Source: Candidatus Kapaibacterium sp. (lineage in GTDB: Bacteria > Bacteroidota > Ignavibacteria > Kapaibacteriales > UBA7675). From it: a DNA stretch of 64,000 nt. A model generated the notes under the pieces. That model was not told the DNA's origin. It saw only the letters and a list, made by a program, of their open reading frames with translations, and did no database searches. Where the stretch lies: NCBI GenBank assembly GCA_028284775.1, contig JANQRB010000115.1, positions 1 to 64,000 on the forward strand, read 5' to 3'. The translations under genes were made by a program, and so were the position numbers. Positions 43,612 through 53,450 of the stretch are shown here, piece by piece. Positions within the stretch are counted from its first letter, which is position 1; every line of letters begins with the position of its first letter.

Positions 43612-45777
43612 TTAATCGCTAACCAGGAAGGACTGCGCCTGGAGAAGCTTTCCGGTCGGACTGGCGAAGCGACACACGTACACGCCCGGCGGCACAGAGT
43701 TGCCATTCCGGTCTGTCAATTGCCAGCGTAGCTCACTGCCGCTCGCACCTGGGATAGTCCAGGATTTCAGCTCTGTGCCGAGTAAGGAATGAATTGAGAG
43801 AATACCGGCCGGCACCAGGCCGTCAGGCTTTGACGGGCTGAGACGCAGGACAAGCGTCGAAGCGGCCGGGACAGGCATTAACTGCAGCCGGATCATCGCT
43901 ACCCTGTCGTCGTGCCTGTCGTCGAGTGAATTCACGATGCGACGATTCTCGAAAAAGAGCAAACCGCCGCCGACGCCGCCCGCCACAAAATCCTCGTCGC
44001 CGTCGTCGTCAATATCGCCGAATGCCGGCGCGGCATTGAGATGGACATCCGGCGCAAAGCCTTCATCGGGCTCGAACTGCGGGTTCGTCACGGTGCCGGT
44101 GTTGCGCCAGAAGTTTATTCCGCCTTCTTCGCTGCCGATGAACAGATCAAAATCTTCATCGCCGTCGATATCGCAGAAAGTGGGTATGCTGCTGCGGCCC
44201 ACGTCGATGTCCAGATAGCGTTCCACCTCCAGTACGAAGTTAGGCGATTCGGCGCTGCCGTCGTTGCGATAGAAATTGAGGTTGCCGCTGAACTCGCCGA
44301 TGAAGAGATCGAAGTCGCCATCGTCGTCAATATCGACCAGCGCCGGCGCCGCACTGCTTCCGACATCGATTCCCTCGGTGATGCCGCCGCTTTCGACAAA
44401 GAAGGGCGTTTGCGGATCGCCTTCGTTGATGTACGACAGAATCTCACCGCTGCGGATGCCCAGCAACAGGTCTGCATCCTTGTCATTGTCAATATCGGCA
44501 AGCGCGGGCGACAGCTTGCTGCCTACGCGCAGCGTCTGAAAGTCCGTGTTGATGAGCCGCAACGCCGGTTGTCTTTTACTGCCTTCGTTGTCGTACAACA
44601 TCAATCGTCCATTGTCGGGATCGGCAATGCGATTTTCAGAGCCGATCAACACATCCAGGTCGCCATCGGCATCCAGATCGTAGAAGGCAGGCACGCTAAA
44701 ATCACCGACATCGATGCAGGAGAGGTACTGCCGAGTCTGCAGTTGATAATCAGGCGTATTCTCGTCGCCGACATTTCGATAAAAGTGAATATTCTCGAGA
44801 TCGGAAGGAGGGATCGGCGTAGTGCCGCCCAGAACCGACAGAAAGAAATCCAAATCGCCATCCCGGTCGATGTCGCTGAATCGCGGCACATTGTAGCCGC
44901 TGGTTTCGATCGGCGATCCTTCCGGAAAAAAGCGAACATTCGTGTCGAGGTCTATGTCTTCGCAACTGCCTACATTGCGAAAAATCAGGACGCGCGAGGT
45001 AAAGAGATCGCCCCAGAATAACTCGGCTGCGCCGTCCCCGTCAATATCGGCAAAACTAAAAGCGTTGGAGCCGTGACGCTGGGTCGGGTCTGCGTCCCGC
45101 TTGCGTGTGCCGCCCGTTAGGATCAGTAGCTCTTCAAAGCGTTCTTCGCGGAAAACAAATCGCGGTACATTGTCGGCGTCCATGCCATCATGCGAAAAAT
45201 AGGAAATCGTGCCGTTGGGATCGCCCACAAACAGGTCCGGCAGCTCGTCGCAGTTCACATCGGCCAATGTCGGCGGACTGGTGAACGTCGCAAAAATAGT
45301 CTCGCCTCTGTCGTCCTTGAGCGAGTCGCTTTTAACAGTAAATACCGGATTTTTGCTGTCACCTTCGTTTTCGAGATAACGGATTAAACCGAAGATCGGT
45401 CCACGACAAAAGAGGTCGTAGTCATTATCGTTATCGGCATCGGCAAAAACGTACCATGTTCCGATATCGATTCCCATAAATGAATCCGTGATCCATTTGA
45501 AGACGGCTTCATCCGACGATCCGCTATTCTCGAAAAAAATCAGCTCGTGTTCGCGTTCCTGAATAAAAAGGTCGTCATCGCCATCGCCATCGATATCGAG
45601 TAACTGGTGGCGCGGCGCGTTGAAGCCGCCCACAAAGGGATACAAATATCTGTTGCCTTCGAAGTCGGCGACGCGAAAGGGATCGACCGATCGCTGAAAA
45701 TCAAGCGGCTGAGCATCAACAATACCGGAAGCCGCGAAAACCGAAAGCGCAAGCAGTAAATTGAGAAGTAATTTCAT
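43612..45777 (-). CDS. secreted FG-GAP/VCBS repeat protein with T9SS sorting domain
   Basis: 721 aa from the ATG at 45777; the longest frame adds 27 codons without a signal peptide. Signal peptide to about residue 22. Ten or more FG-GAP-type repeats follow, with cores such as LLDIDGDGDDDLFIQ, FSDIDRDGDLDFFLS, LVDIDDDGDFDLFIGEFSG and FGDIDDDGDEDFVAGG; repeat pitch is about 60-65 aa, longer than in the protein at 1970. It ends in a type-A sorting domain (VPAASTLVLRLS, SVPPGVYVCRFASP). Strong calcium-binding potential. Likely a surface propeller; no partner identified. Confidence 0.83.
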   Translation of the reverse strand: MKLLLNLLLALSVFAASGIVDAQPLDFQRSVDPFRVADFEGNRYLYPFVGGFNAPRHQLLDIDGDGDDDLFIQEREHELIFFENSGSSDEAVFKWITDSFMGIDIGTWYVFADADNDNDYDLFCRGPIFGLIRYLENEGDSKNPVFTVKSDSLKDDRGETIFATFTSPPTLADVNCDELPDLFVGDPNGTISYFSHDGMDADNVPRFVFREERFEELLILTGGTRKRDADPTQRHGSNAFSFADIDGDGAAELFWGDLFTSRVLIFRNVGSCEDIDLDTNVRFFPEGSPIETSGYNVPRFSDIDRDGDLDFFLSVLGGTTPIPPSDLENIHFYRNVGDENTPDYQLQTRQYLSCIDVGDFSVPAFYDLDADGDLDVLIGSENRIADPDNGRLMLYDNEGSKRQPALRLINTDFQTLRVGSKLSPALADIDNDKDADLLLGIRSGEILSYINEGDPQTPFFVESGGITEGIDVGSSAAPALVDIDDDGDFDLFIGEFSGNLNFYRNDGSAESPNFVLEVERYLDIDVGRSSIPTFCDIDGDEDFDLFIGSEEGGINFWRNTGTVTNPQFEPDEGFAPDVHLNAAPAFGDIDDDGDEDFVAGGVGGGLLFFENRRIVNSLDDRHDDRVAMIRLQLMPVPAASTLVLRLSPSKPDGLVPAGILSIHSLLGTELKSWTIPGASGSELRWQLTDRNGNSVPPGVYVCRFASPTGKLLQAQSFLVSD

Positions 45778-46215
45778 GGATTTCGAAATAGTCGTTTGGA
45801 GAACAATGCACTGCGCAACTGCAACAAAGCTTTTCTGCACTGTAAACCACAAAGTCACCCGAAAAGCGGTAAACGTATTAAATAATGAAATAATTATATC
45901 TTGTTTCGGAATAATACACTAAACTCATAATTTCAGCGTTTGATGCCCGGACGTTTTGTTGCGCGAGATGGAACTTGCGACAAATGTTCTGTGTTTAGGG
46001 GCGATTCGGGGCAATACAACCATACACTTCATCTTCTGGCCGGCGCGTCAGTAGAGCACTTTCACTCCATATACCATTGATACAGCAGTAATGCGGCGAT
46101 TGATTTATTTTCTTCCTGACAAACTATCAAGCTCGACTGCCTGATGTAGTTTTTTCGGAAGAACATAAATCTGACGACTGTTTAGTTTATTCACTTCGTT
46201 ACAGGTAGGCATTGT
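45778..46215. other. AT-rich divergent intergenic region
   Basis: 438 bases between two oppositely oriented T9SS cargo genes. The part around 45875-45925 is markedly AT-rich (AATAATGAAATAATTATATC) compared with the GC-rich surroundings, as expected of a shared promoter region. No exact TATATTSS box is present. Confidence 0.45.
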
Positions 46216-48903
46216 ATGAAAAGAGTATACTTGATAATGGGGGCATTCTGTTTGATGGCCGCTACGACGATGTACGGCCAGTCGGATGTCGATTACCTCG
46301 TGTCGGGAGATCCGCTCGAATTTTCCGAACTCGGCAATGCTGTCGATGATCTGGACAATCCGATGGATCTCGATTTTAATCGCGACGAGGGTCGTGAAAA
46401 CGAACTATGGGTCCTGAACGGCGGCGAGATCGGCGGTACAACGGTTATTTTCTATGATCCGGGTACCAGCGACCAGAATACGCTCTTTCTGCGTGATGGC
46501 AATGCCCGCCACTTTATGGCAAACTCCTCTGCGATTTCTTTCAGTGACAACGAAACCTTTGGCACCGCGCAAAACGTTCTGGATGCCAATTTTCAGGGCG
46601 GCTCCTTTACCGGTCCCAGCCTGTGGTCGACCGACCTGGACATTTATGCGCAAAATCACGGTCGCAATGGCAGTCACCTGGACATGTTGCACGGCAGTCC
46701 TTACTGCTCGGGCATTGAAGCGGAAACAGATAATATCTATTGGGTTTTTGACGGCGGCAACGGTCATATCTGTCGTTACGACTTCGTCGAGCCGCACGTT
46801 CCGGGCGGAGAAGATCACTCAGACGGCAAAGTCTGGCGGTATATGGAAGTGGCTGTGGAGCGCAGCATGGACGTCCCCAGTCACCTCGTCCGCGATCGCA
46901 GCACGGATTGGCTGTACATAGTTGATGCCGGAAATGCGCGCATTCTGCGAATGAACGTCAATTCCGGTACGCCGGCTGTAGACCTGCAGTTAATCAACGA
47001 ACCGCTTGCCGAACACAAACGCGTAGACGGCGTTGAGTGGGAAGTCTATATCAGCAGCGGTCTCGAGGCGCCCACAGGCATTGAAGTTGCCGACGGCCGT
47101 CTCCTGGTCAGCGACAACGCCAACGGCCAGATCGTCGTATACGATATCACTGGTGAAAGCGCTGTTGAGCTCGGCCGCCTCGAAACCAACGCCGAGAGTA
47201 TTATGGGCATTAAGGTAGGAACGGACAATAACCTGTATTATGTCGATAACGGCGCGCGGACCCTGGTGCGTGTCGGTCCTCAGCGTGCGGGCAGTCTCGT
47301 TGCCGAGTCCGAAATAACCGGAGTGCCCGATGGCGGAACCCAGGTCAATTTCGATTTCACGAATAATTCCAGTGAAGCGCTGGACTTGAGTGTCCGTGCC
47401 GAACTGTCCGACCGCGCCCCGGAAGCCTGGGAACTCAGCGTCGACGGTGTGACTGTTGCCGCAAACTCGACCGTTACAATTCCCGTTACGATTTCGCCGG
47501 GCGACGAACTCGGTATCGGCGATGTCACCTTGTTCGCATGGGTGGAAGGTCGGCCGGAATTGGGCGATTACTTTGACCGGTCTACCGTAATCAGCGCGGG
47601 AATCGAGAGCATACATATCAATGATAACTCCGGCAATTGGTCGATTTCGCAGATTCTGCGCAATCGCAACTTCCGTTTCCTGGAGCTGACACCGGGCGAC
47701 TTTGCCGGAATCTCCGATATGTTCAACAATCTGAAGACAATGGTCTGGAACTGCGGACCTAACGGTCAGATCGAGCCGAGCGAAGCTACTTTAATCAAGT
47801 CGCTGCTGAACGATGGCACCAACATTGCCCTTATCGGCGATGTGGCGATGATCACGCTCGGCGAGGCACAGTTCCCTAACTTCGATCCTCAGCTGCTCGG
47901 ACAGTTCGGGCTAAGCTATGGCGGCCGTCTTGAAGGCCCCTCTTTCGGCTTCGATCCTAATACTTTTCCGCGGATCACGTTGAATGGCGTCGTCGGCGAT
48001 CCGATATCCGGTGAATTGATGAATGTCGTCGGTCAGATTACCCGCACGACGCAGACTGCCGGTATCCCCTCGTCGCGATTGAACCCGCAAAACGGCGGTT
48101 TCGGTTTCCTGCATCATAATAATACAGCGACGGACAATGTCGCCGTCCGTTACGAGACCGACACCTACCGTGCTGTTGCAATGAGTATCAACCCGGTTAA
48201 CCTGAGTAACAATACTCAGCGCAACAATCTGGTACAGAATATCATCGATTGGTTGAACGGCACTATTGGCAGCGGCACGCCCCAAATCTCATTTAACACA
48301 CAGCAGGTAAATTACGGCGTCGTCGGTGTTGGCTCGACCAGCCGCGAGTCCGTTGTCGTCAGCAATACCGGTGATGGACCGCTGCAGATCTCCAATATTT
48401 CGATCAGCGGCGGCCAGAACACCTTCCGTACGACGGCCGGTGAAAATGTGCCGATCCTCGTCCCGGCCGGAAGCTCGACCGAAATCGAGGTCGACTTTAC
48501 ACCGACTTCGGACCAGGAATTCAGTGCCCTGATGACGATTCGTTCGAACTCGGATAACAGCACGCAGAATGATGTCATCGAGCTGAACGGTAATGGAACG
48601 GTCGCTTCGGTAGCGCCGGCGGACAAAGGCTCCAACGATGCTCTCGCGCTTGACATCAACCCCAACCCGATTGCCGGACAGGCACTTGTCAGCTATGCCG
48701 TGAAAGGCAGCTCGCAGAAGCAAGTGAAGCTGAGTCTGATCAATTCCCTTGGTCAGGAAGTAAGCGTCCTGCAAAACACAATGTTGGCGCCGGGCGAGTA
48801 CAGCCTGACAATCGAGGGATCGGCATTACCTGCGGGCAGCTATTACGCGCTGCTTCGCACAGATGATGCGGCTGTGTATCTGCCGGTCGTTTTGCTGAAG
48901 TAA
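46216..48903 (+). CDS. secreted NHL-propeller/ASH protein with T9SS sorting domain
   Basis: 895 aa. Signal peptide to about residue 21 (TTMYGQ/S). Residues about 25-365 show NHL-like propeller features (DRSTDWLYIVDAGNARILRM, PTGIEVADGRLLVSDNANGQ, GTDNNLYYVDNGARTLVRV). A beta-sandwich and a Rossmann-like segment (LKTMVWNCGPNG, LLNDGTNIALIGDVAMITLG) follow to about 685. Residues about 690-790 (VNYGVVGVGSTSRESVVVSN) are an ASH/choice-of-anchor-D domain. A type-A sorting domain ends the chain (INPNPIAGQALVSY, LPAGSYYALLRTD). Probably surface-anchored; ligand unknown. Confidence 0.82.
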   Translation: MKRVYLIMGAFCLMAATTMYGQSDVDYLVSGDPLEFSELGNAVDDLDNPMDLDFNRDEGRENELWVLNGGEIGGTTVIFYDPGTSDQNTLFLRDGNARHFMANSSAISFSDNETFGTAQNVLDANFQGGSFTGPSLWSTDLDIYAQNHGRNGSHLDMLHGSPYCSGIEAETDNIYWVFDGGNGHICRYDFVEPHVPGGEDHSDGKVWRYMEVAVERSMDVPSHLVRDRSTDWLYIVDAGNARILRMNVNSGTPAVDLQLINEPLAEHKRVDGVEWEVYISSGLEAPTGIEVADGRLLVSDNANGQIVVYDITGESAVELGRLETNAESIMGIKVGTDNNLYYVDNGARTLVRVGPQRAGSLVAESEITGVPDGGTQVNFDFTNNSSEALDLSVRAELSDRAPEAWELSVDGVTVAANSTVTIPVTISPGDELGIGDVTLFAWVEGRPELGDYFDRSTVISAGIESIHINDNSGNWSISQILRNRNFRFLELTPGDFAGISDMFNNLKTMVWNCGPNGQIEPSEATLIKSLLNDGTNIALIGDVAMITLGEAQFPNFDPQLLGQFGLSYGGRLEGPSFGFDPNTFPRITLNGVVGDPISGELMNVVGQITRTTQTAGIPSSRLNPQNGGFGFLHHNNTATDNVAVRYETDTYRAVAMSINPVNLSNNTQRNNLVQNIIDWLNGTIGSGTPQISFNTQQVNYGVVGVGSTSRESVVVSNTGDGPLQISNISISGGQNTFRTTAGENVPILVPAGSSTEIEVDFTPTSDQEFSALMTIRSNSDNSTQNDVIELNGNGTVASVAPADKGSNDALALDINPNPIAGQALVSYAVKGSSQKQVKLSLINSLGQEVSVLQNTMLAPGEYSLTIEGSALPAGSYYALLRTDDAAVYLPVVLLK

Positions 48904-48938
48904 TTTTCCGGTCCATAATAAGCCGGATCGAGAATTAG

Positions 48939-48974
48939 AAACCCGAATCTGCTCCCGCAGGTTCGGGTTTTTTT
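48939..48974 (+). terminator. strong Rho-independent terminator
   Basis: A 14-bp stem (48939-48952 with 48957-48970, one G-U pair) with the loop TCCC runs into seven T (48968-48974). It lies 36 bases after the stop of the NHL/ASH gene. Confidence 0.92.
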
Positions 48975-49133
48975 ATGGCTGAAATTAGCGTCGCTTAGTA
49001 GTTAGGAGCATCAGCTTTCGGTCGCGGCGGCGATACAATCAATCCCGCTTGCTATAGTCGAGGCAGCTAAGCGGAATTGGAAGTCTTCTCAGTCCAATAG
49101 CTACTGGAGAGACATTCGTGTTTCAATGTTTGA

Positions 49134-51383
49134 CTAGCGCTCGACCAGAAACACTCCCTGCACGGCAGTCCCGTCGGCGCTGATCCGGCATAGGTAAGCG
49201 CCGGCTGCCAAATGTACCAGGGAGATGCGGCCTGAGCCCGCAAGATTCCGACGATCGACAGGCCGACCAAAGAGATCGTAGATTACGAGTACCGAAGGTT
49301 TTGTCGGCGGGCGTTGAAAATCGATGCGCAGCGCGTCCGGCTCGAAAGCCACTGCGACACCGGGGGGAGCCATATCCGGCATCATGCTGTGAAGCTCGAC
49401 ACCGCACTGCGAGTTTCCGCCAAATGTTCGCGGCAGTACCAGTGCGCCAAGGCTCAGAGTCCGGGTATTGTCACAGGGATCGAGCGCCAACATGCGATCC
49501 CGATGCGCACCCAGTTCCAGACTGGATCGGCAGACCGGGATTCGGATACTGTCGCCGGCAGGAATGCGTACCGCCTGCTGCGAGGGCGGTACCGAAAGGT
49601 GGACATTGACTTCCATAAAGGCGCGCAGCTCCTGAGCGAAGCGACCGTAGTTGTGCAGCGTGACGGTGTCGCAGCGCAATTGTCCCTGATAGACGGAATC
49701 GCGCCAGCCTGCATCGTCGATCTGCAGCGTAAATCCAGGGCTAAAAGCGCTGTCCGAACGGCTGAAACCGGCTCGGTCATGCACCGTGAAGTAGAGAGCG
49801 CCGTCGGCAAAAGGATCTTCCAGCTGAACCGGAATATCGAGTGCCAGGACACCCTCCTCAAAGTCAGGCACTTCATAGCTGAGATTGACGGCCGAATCGA
49901 TGACAACGCTTTGAATACCCGAATCGAAGTCCTCGTTTTCAAAAAGGTGCAGGCGAGCTTCATTGCAGCGCCCGCTGCTTAGCGCGCCCGGCGGATTGTT
50001 ATCCAGCAGAACTTCCAGCAATCGTTCGGTTTTCATCCCGGCGGGGTAACCGTAGCTGTTGGCAAATCCATAGCCGTAGGAAAGCAGGCCAAAAGCTTCG
50101 TCGGCCCGGATTCGATGTTCGCCCTGTGACAGAGGGACCGCCGCCCACAGGTAATCGCTGTCCTCCACTGCCTGAAAAAGATCGGGGTCAACAATGTCGC
50201 CATCCAGTTCGAGGCTCGGCAGCGCCGCCGCGGGAATGACAACATTGATCCAGTGTCGGTCAAAGCCGGCGAATGCGGCGCTGATGAAAGTATAGGAGTT
50301 CAAATACTGCATCTCGGAGGGGACAAAGGCCATAAAAGGGTCGCCGGGCCGCAGGGTGGCATTGGTGCTGGCGGTCGGCTCATACTGGGCGCAGAGGATG
50401 GGTTTGTCGGCTGCGACACGCAGTGCTTCGTCGAAGTAAATCTCCACTAATTCAGAAGCGTTCAGTACATGCGTGCCGCCGGCGAATGAAACCGTAGTAT
50501 TGTCGAAGGGAGCTACGATTCGGGCCAGCGTTTGCAGGCCGGGTTCCGGCGAGCGATGCGGACTCAATATTGCCGAGGCGCCGAGAATCGCAACAGCCGG
50601 CGTCTGCTCGATCAAAAAATCCGTACTGCCGTTTGAGGCGGGTATACTTGCCCGTTCGTGCGAAGAGAATACGGCGATCTTTTTGTCAGCTGTAATGATC
50701 GTGCCGGTGGCGTCGTACCAGTCGAGGGTGCTCATGCTCAATTGTCGTGTCTCACCGCGATCGATGCTGAATTCAAAGGCTTCCCGGCCGGCCGCATCGC
50801 GGCCAAGAAGCGGCGCCGAGGGAAAGACCCGTACGCGCGTGTTGTCCTCAACGCCCGCAACTGCGAAGGTCGAATAGCGATTGCCGGGCGCGCCGATAAC
50901 GCCCAGGGGAATGTCATTGGGATATGAGCTGATTATGTAAGCGGTGTCCAGCGACGAGAGCGGATAACAGAGAAAAGCGTCGGAAGTGAATGTTTTGGTC
51001 GAAATGCCGTAGACCACAACGTTGCGATCCGAACGCACGGCGATGCCTTTGATCTCGTTCTGTTCATAGGACGCCAACTCGAGACTGGCGTCGATTGGCA
51101 TTAGCAGGGTGGAGCTGCCCTGGACGCTGAAGGGACGGGAAACGGCTTTTCCGTTTTCAACATAATCGACCGATCCGCTGCAGAGACTGCCGTCAGCAGA
51201 TGCGAAATACAGGATCAGCGGATCGGCGCCTGAAGAACCGCCGCCGGCCCGATCATTTTGCGGAAAGCAGACAATAAACTCCCTTCCCGCTGATGAAGGC
51301 TCACTTTGTCCCGACAGATTTGGCGGAACAACAAGTAGTGTCAGGACGAGTGATAGAGCAATGCGCGTATTGATCCGTGCCAT
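49134..51383 (-). CDS. secreted IgGFc-binding-like protein with T9SS sorting domain
   Basis: 749 aa. Signal peptide to about residue 25 (NLSGQ/S). Residues about 33-480 follow the IgGFc-binding N-terminal domain pattern: GREFIVCFPQND, a SVDYVENGKAVSRPFSV strand pair, GIAVRSDRNVVVYGI, DAFLCYPLSSLDTAYIISSY, VAGVEDNTRV and a late GYGFANSYGYPAG. A further beta-rich region contains DNNPPGALSSGRCNEARL. A type-A sorting domain closes the chain (YDLFGRPVDRR, HLAAGAYLCRISADG). The eukaryotic domain binds the Fc part of IgG; in bacteria it is a general surface domain, and binding to host antibody should not be assumed. Confidence 0.78.
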   Translation of the reverse strand: MARINTRIALSLVLTLLVVPPNLSGQSEPSSAGREFIVCFPQNDRAGGGSSGADPLILYFASADGSLCSGSVDYVENGKAVSRPFSVQGSSTLLMPIDASLELASYEQNEIKGIAVRSDRNVVVYGISTKTFTSDAFLCYPLSSLDTAYIISSYPNDIPLGVIGAPGNRYSTFAVAGVEDNTRVRVFPSAPLLGRDAAGREAFEFSIDRGETRQLSMSTLDWYDATGTIITADKKIAVFSSHERASIPASNGSTDFLIEQTPAVAILGASAILSPHRSPEPGLQTLARIVAPFDNTTVSFAGGTHVLNASELVEIYFDEALRVAADKPILCAQYEPTASTNATLRPGDPFMAFVPSEMQYLNSYTFISAAFAGFDRHWINVVIPAAALPSLELDGDIVDPDLFQAVEDSDYLWAAVPLSQGEHRIRADEAFGLLSYGYGFANSYGYPAGMKTERLLEVLLDNNPPGALSSGRCNEARLHLFENEDFDSGIQSVVIDSAVNLSYEVPDFEEGVLALDIPVQLEDPFADGALYFTVHDRAGFSRSDSAFSPGFTLQIDDAGWRDSVYQGQLRCDTVTLHNYGRFAQELRAFMEVNVHLSVPPSQQAVRIPAGDSIRIPVCRSSLELGAHRDRMLALDPCDNTRTLSLGALVLPRTFGGNSQCGVELHSMMPDMAPPGVAVAFEPDALRIDFQRPPTKPSVLVIYDLFGRPVDRRNLAGSGRISLVHLAAGAYLCRISADGTAVQGVFLVER

Positions 51384-51720
51384 AATCCTTCGAAGATGTA
51401 AGCAGTTAGCCCGTTTGCGGTTACGGGCGCGGTCTCTGTTGTGTCAAGCAAGCGGAACAAAACGGAGCACCGCCGAACGGCGCTTTTGCAATCGACGCCG
51501 CGTAGTTTAGTGAAATAATGACTTGGCTGCAATCCTATTCGCTGAACCGGTCAGCATAGACAAAGGGCTTGCAATCGAAACTGGGTTATTTTGCCTGTTG
51601 TGGAATTCAGGTCCGGCAGAGTTCACTTTTCTGAGAAATTGCTACCGTACACAGGAAATTCTTTGTAATATTGATTAGGCAAGTAGCGTTTGTGAGTACG
51701 TCCTTTTATTTTTTTTTCTC
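51384..51720. other. divergent intergenic region upstream of the histidine kinase
   Basis: 337 bases. The last 17 include nine consecutive T (51709-51717) directly before the kinase ATG, with no Shine-Dalgarno. A TAATATTG at 51666-51673 has a TTG 24 bases upstream, slightly too far for a standard promoter. Confidence 0.4.
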
Positions 51721-52914
51721 ATGCAGAACACCAGCAATCTATCTGCTGCGGCACCGGTGAATGATGCCTTGGTTTTGATTGTCGACGACAATAAAGTGAA
51801 CATTGCAATTATTCAACGTATGCTGAAGCGCAAAGGCTATCGGGTGGCCACGGCTTATACCGGCAAAGAGGCACTCGCACAGGTTGCCGAAGAAAAACCC
51901 GATGTAATCCTTCTCGACGTCATGATGCCTGTTATGGACGGTTTTGAAACCTGTCGCGTACTGAAAAGCCAGGAAGATACCAGCGATATTCCGATAATCT
52001 TTCTCAGCGCTCTGGATGACACCGAGAGTAAAGTAAAGGGCTTTGACGTCGGTGGCGTGGATTACATAACGAAGCCCTTTCACGAGCCGGAAGTTATGGC
52101 GCGCGTGAACGTCCAGGTACGTATGCGTTTACTCGAACAAGAGCAATTGCGCAACATCGATGCCTTGAAAGAGCTGAATGAAGAAAAAGACAAAATGATG
52201 CAGATCGTTTCACACGATCTTCGTTCTCCTTTGGGCGGAATCAAAGGGCTGGCGGAAATTTTGCGTGATGGTGAAGAAGCGCAGGACGCGCAAACCGTTC
52301 GCGAGTTTTCAACCATGATGTGTACCTCGGTTGAATCGCTGATTGGTCTTGTAAACGACTTACTTGACCTTGCTAAAATTGAGTCGGGCGCAATGTCGCT
52401 TAACCTAAGTGAATTTGAGCTGCGAGAGCTGGCGCTGTCCTGCGTGGAATCACTCCAGATGATTGCTCTCAGTAAGGGTGTCAATATCGTGATGGAATTT
52501 GGCGACGCCGACATAGTTATCCGTGGTGACCGTCCTAAACTGATGCAGGTACTTAACAACTTGCTTTCGAATGCCGTTAAATTCACGCCTCAGGGGCAGA
52601 GCGTGTATTTCACCATCAAGGAGCGCGGCGATGAAATTGAAGTAGTCCTGCGCGACACAGGTATAGGCATCCCCTCGGAATTGCTTCCGCACCTGTTTGA
52701 AAAGTTCGGTCGGCACCAGCGACCGGGCACGAACGGCGAGAAAGGCACTGGCCTGGGAATGCCGATCGTCAAGCGATTCGTGAAGTTGCATGGAGGTTCA
52801 ATTGACGTACATAGTGTCGAACAGGAAGGCAGCACATTTACGATCTCGGTGCCGCGTACAGCCCGCAGTGTAGAAGATTCAGGCGAATTGTCGCCTACAG
52901 CGCTGGAAATTTAG
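51721..52914 (+). CDS. response regulator-histidine kinase hybrid, soluble
   Basis: 397 aa with an N-terminal receiver domain (LIVDDNKVN, LLDVMMPVMDG with Asp66, Lys in YITKPF) and then a HisKA domain with QIVSHDLRSPLGGI (His165) and a HATPase_c domain with N box LNNLLSNAVKF, G1 DTGIGIPSE and G2 GTGLGMPIV. No membrane helix or sensor domain, so it should be cytoplasmic and driven by phosphorylation of its own receiver or by a partner. The ATG follows a T-run rather than a Shine-Dalgarno. The sixA gene is convergent, with 27 bases between stops, and is a plausible phosphatase for the same phosphorelay. Confidence 0.93.
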   Translation: MQNTSNLSAAAPVNDALVLIVDDNKVNIAIIQRMLKRKGYRVATAYTGKEALAQVAEEKPDVILLDVMMPVMDGFETCRVLKSQEDTSDIPIIFLSALDDTESKVKGFDVGGVDYITKPFHEPEVMARVNVQVRMRLLEQEQLRNIDALKELNEEKDKMMQIVSHDLRSPLGGIKGLAEILRDGEEAQDAQTVREFSTMMCTSVESLIGLVNDLLDLAKIESGAMSLNLSEFELRELALSCVESLQMIALSKGVNIVMEFGDADIVIRGDRPKLMQVLNNLLSNAVKFTPQGQSVYFTIKERGDEIEVVLRDTGIGIPSELLPHLFEKFGRHQRPGTNGEKGTGLGMPIVKRFVKLHGGSIDVHSVEQEGSTFTISVPRTARSVEDSGELSPTALEI

Positions 52915-52941
52915 CCAGAGAGCGGCGAATTCAAGACCCTG

Positions 52942-53448
52942 TTAGCCGTTGCCCGAATGAGATTGGCCATCAAAACATGCGGGCGTCACAAACCAATCGA
53001 GGATGCCGGCGGGTTGACGAGAGCGTTGGAGCTGGATTTTGCAAAATGCACCCGGCGGATACTGCAGGCGCATCCCCCCGTTAGAACAGAGAGCGACGGC
53101 CGCCAGACTGACCAGAGGGTTGTGACTGATCATAATAAGTGAATCAACATCAGCCATTTCTTCGATGATATCGAAGAGCAGGCGAAAGTTGCTGTGCGGC
53201 GTGAGACGTTCATCAGTTTCGATGACATCGGCCATTCCGAAGGCTGTGGCAACAATCTTCGCTGTCTGTTGCGCCCGTAGATAAGGACTGGCGATAATTC
53301 GTCCAGGCTTCGGTTCACTGGAGGCCAGCCAGGTCGCAGCGCGATGCAGAGAATCCCTGCCGTATCGTGTGAGATTGCGGGCTGCATCGCGACCGGCGAT
53401 GCTCTGCGCTTCCGCCTCGCCGTGACGTACCAGGATAAGATGATTCAC
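52942..53448 (-). CDS. sixA: phosphohistidine phosphatase SixA
   Basis: 168 aa histidine phosphatase. The RHG motif (LVRHGEAEA, His9) and the second catalytic His109 (IMISHNPL) are in place, with SPYLRAQQTAKI between them. E. coli SixA removes phosphate from the HPt domain of ArcB; here the likely target is a His-Asp relay, perhaps that of the adjacent hybrid kinase (inference). Its ATG lies two bases after the stop of the PASTA gene, so the two are co-transcribed. Confidence 0.88.
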   Translation of the reverse strand: MNHLILVRHGEAEAQSIAGRDAARNLTRYGRDSLHRAATWLASSEPKPGRIIASPYLRAQQTAKIVATAFGMADVIETDERLTPHSNFRLLFDIIEEMADVDSLIMISHNPLVSLAAVALCSNGGMRLQYPPGAFCKIQLQRSRQPAGILDWFVTPACFDGQSHSGNG

Positions 53449-53450
53449 AG

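Noticed and set aside
44041-45021. 326-codon plus-strand frame with repeated IxVDI patterns
   Set aside because: The apparent repeats are the antisense reading of the FG-GAP repeats in the gene at 43612-45777.
49134-51383. antibody-binding virulence factor
   Set aside because: The domain is widespread in environmental bacteria; the sequence gives no sign of host association.
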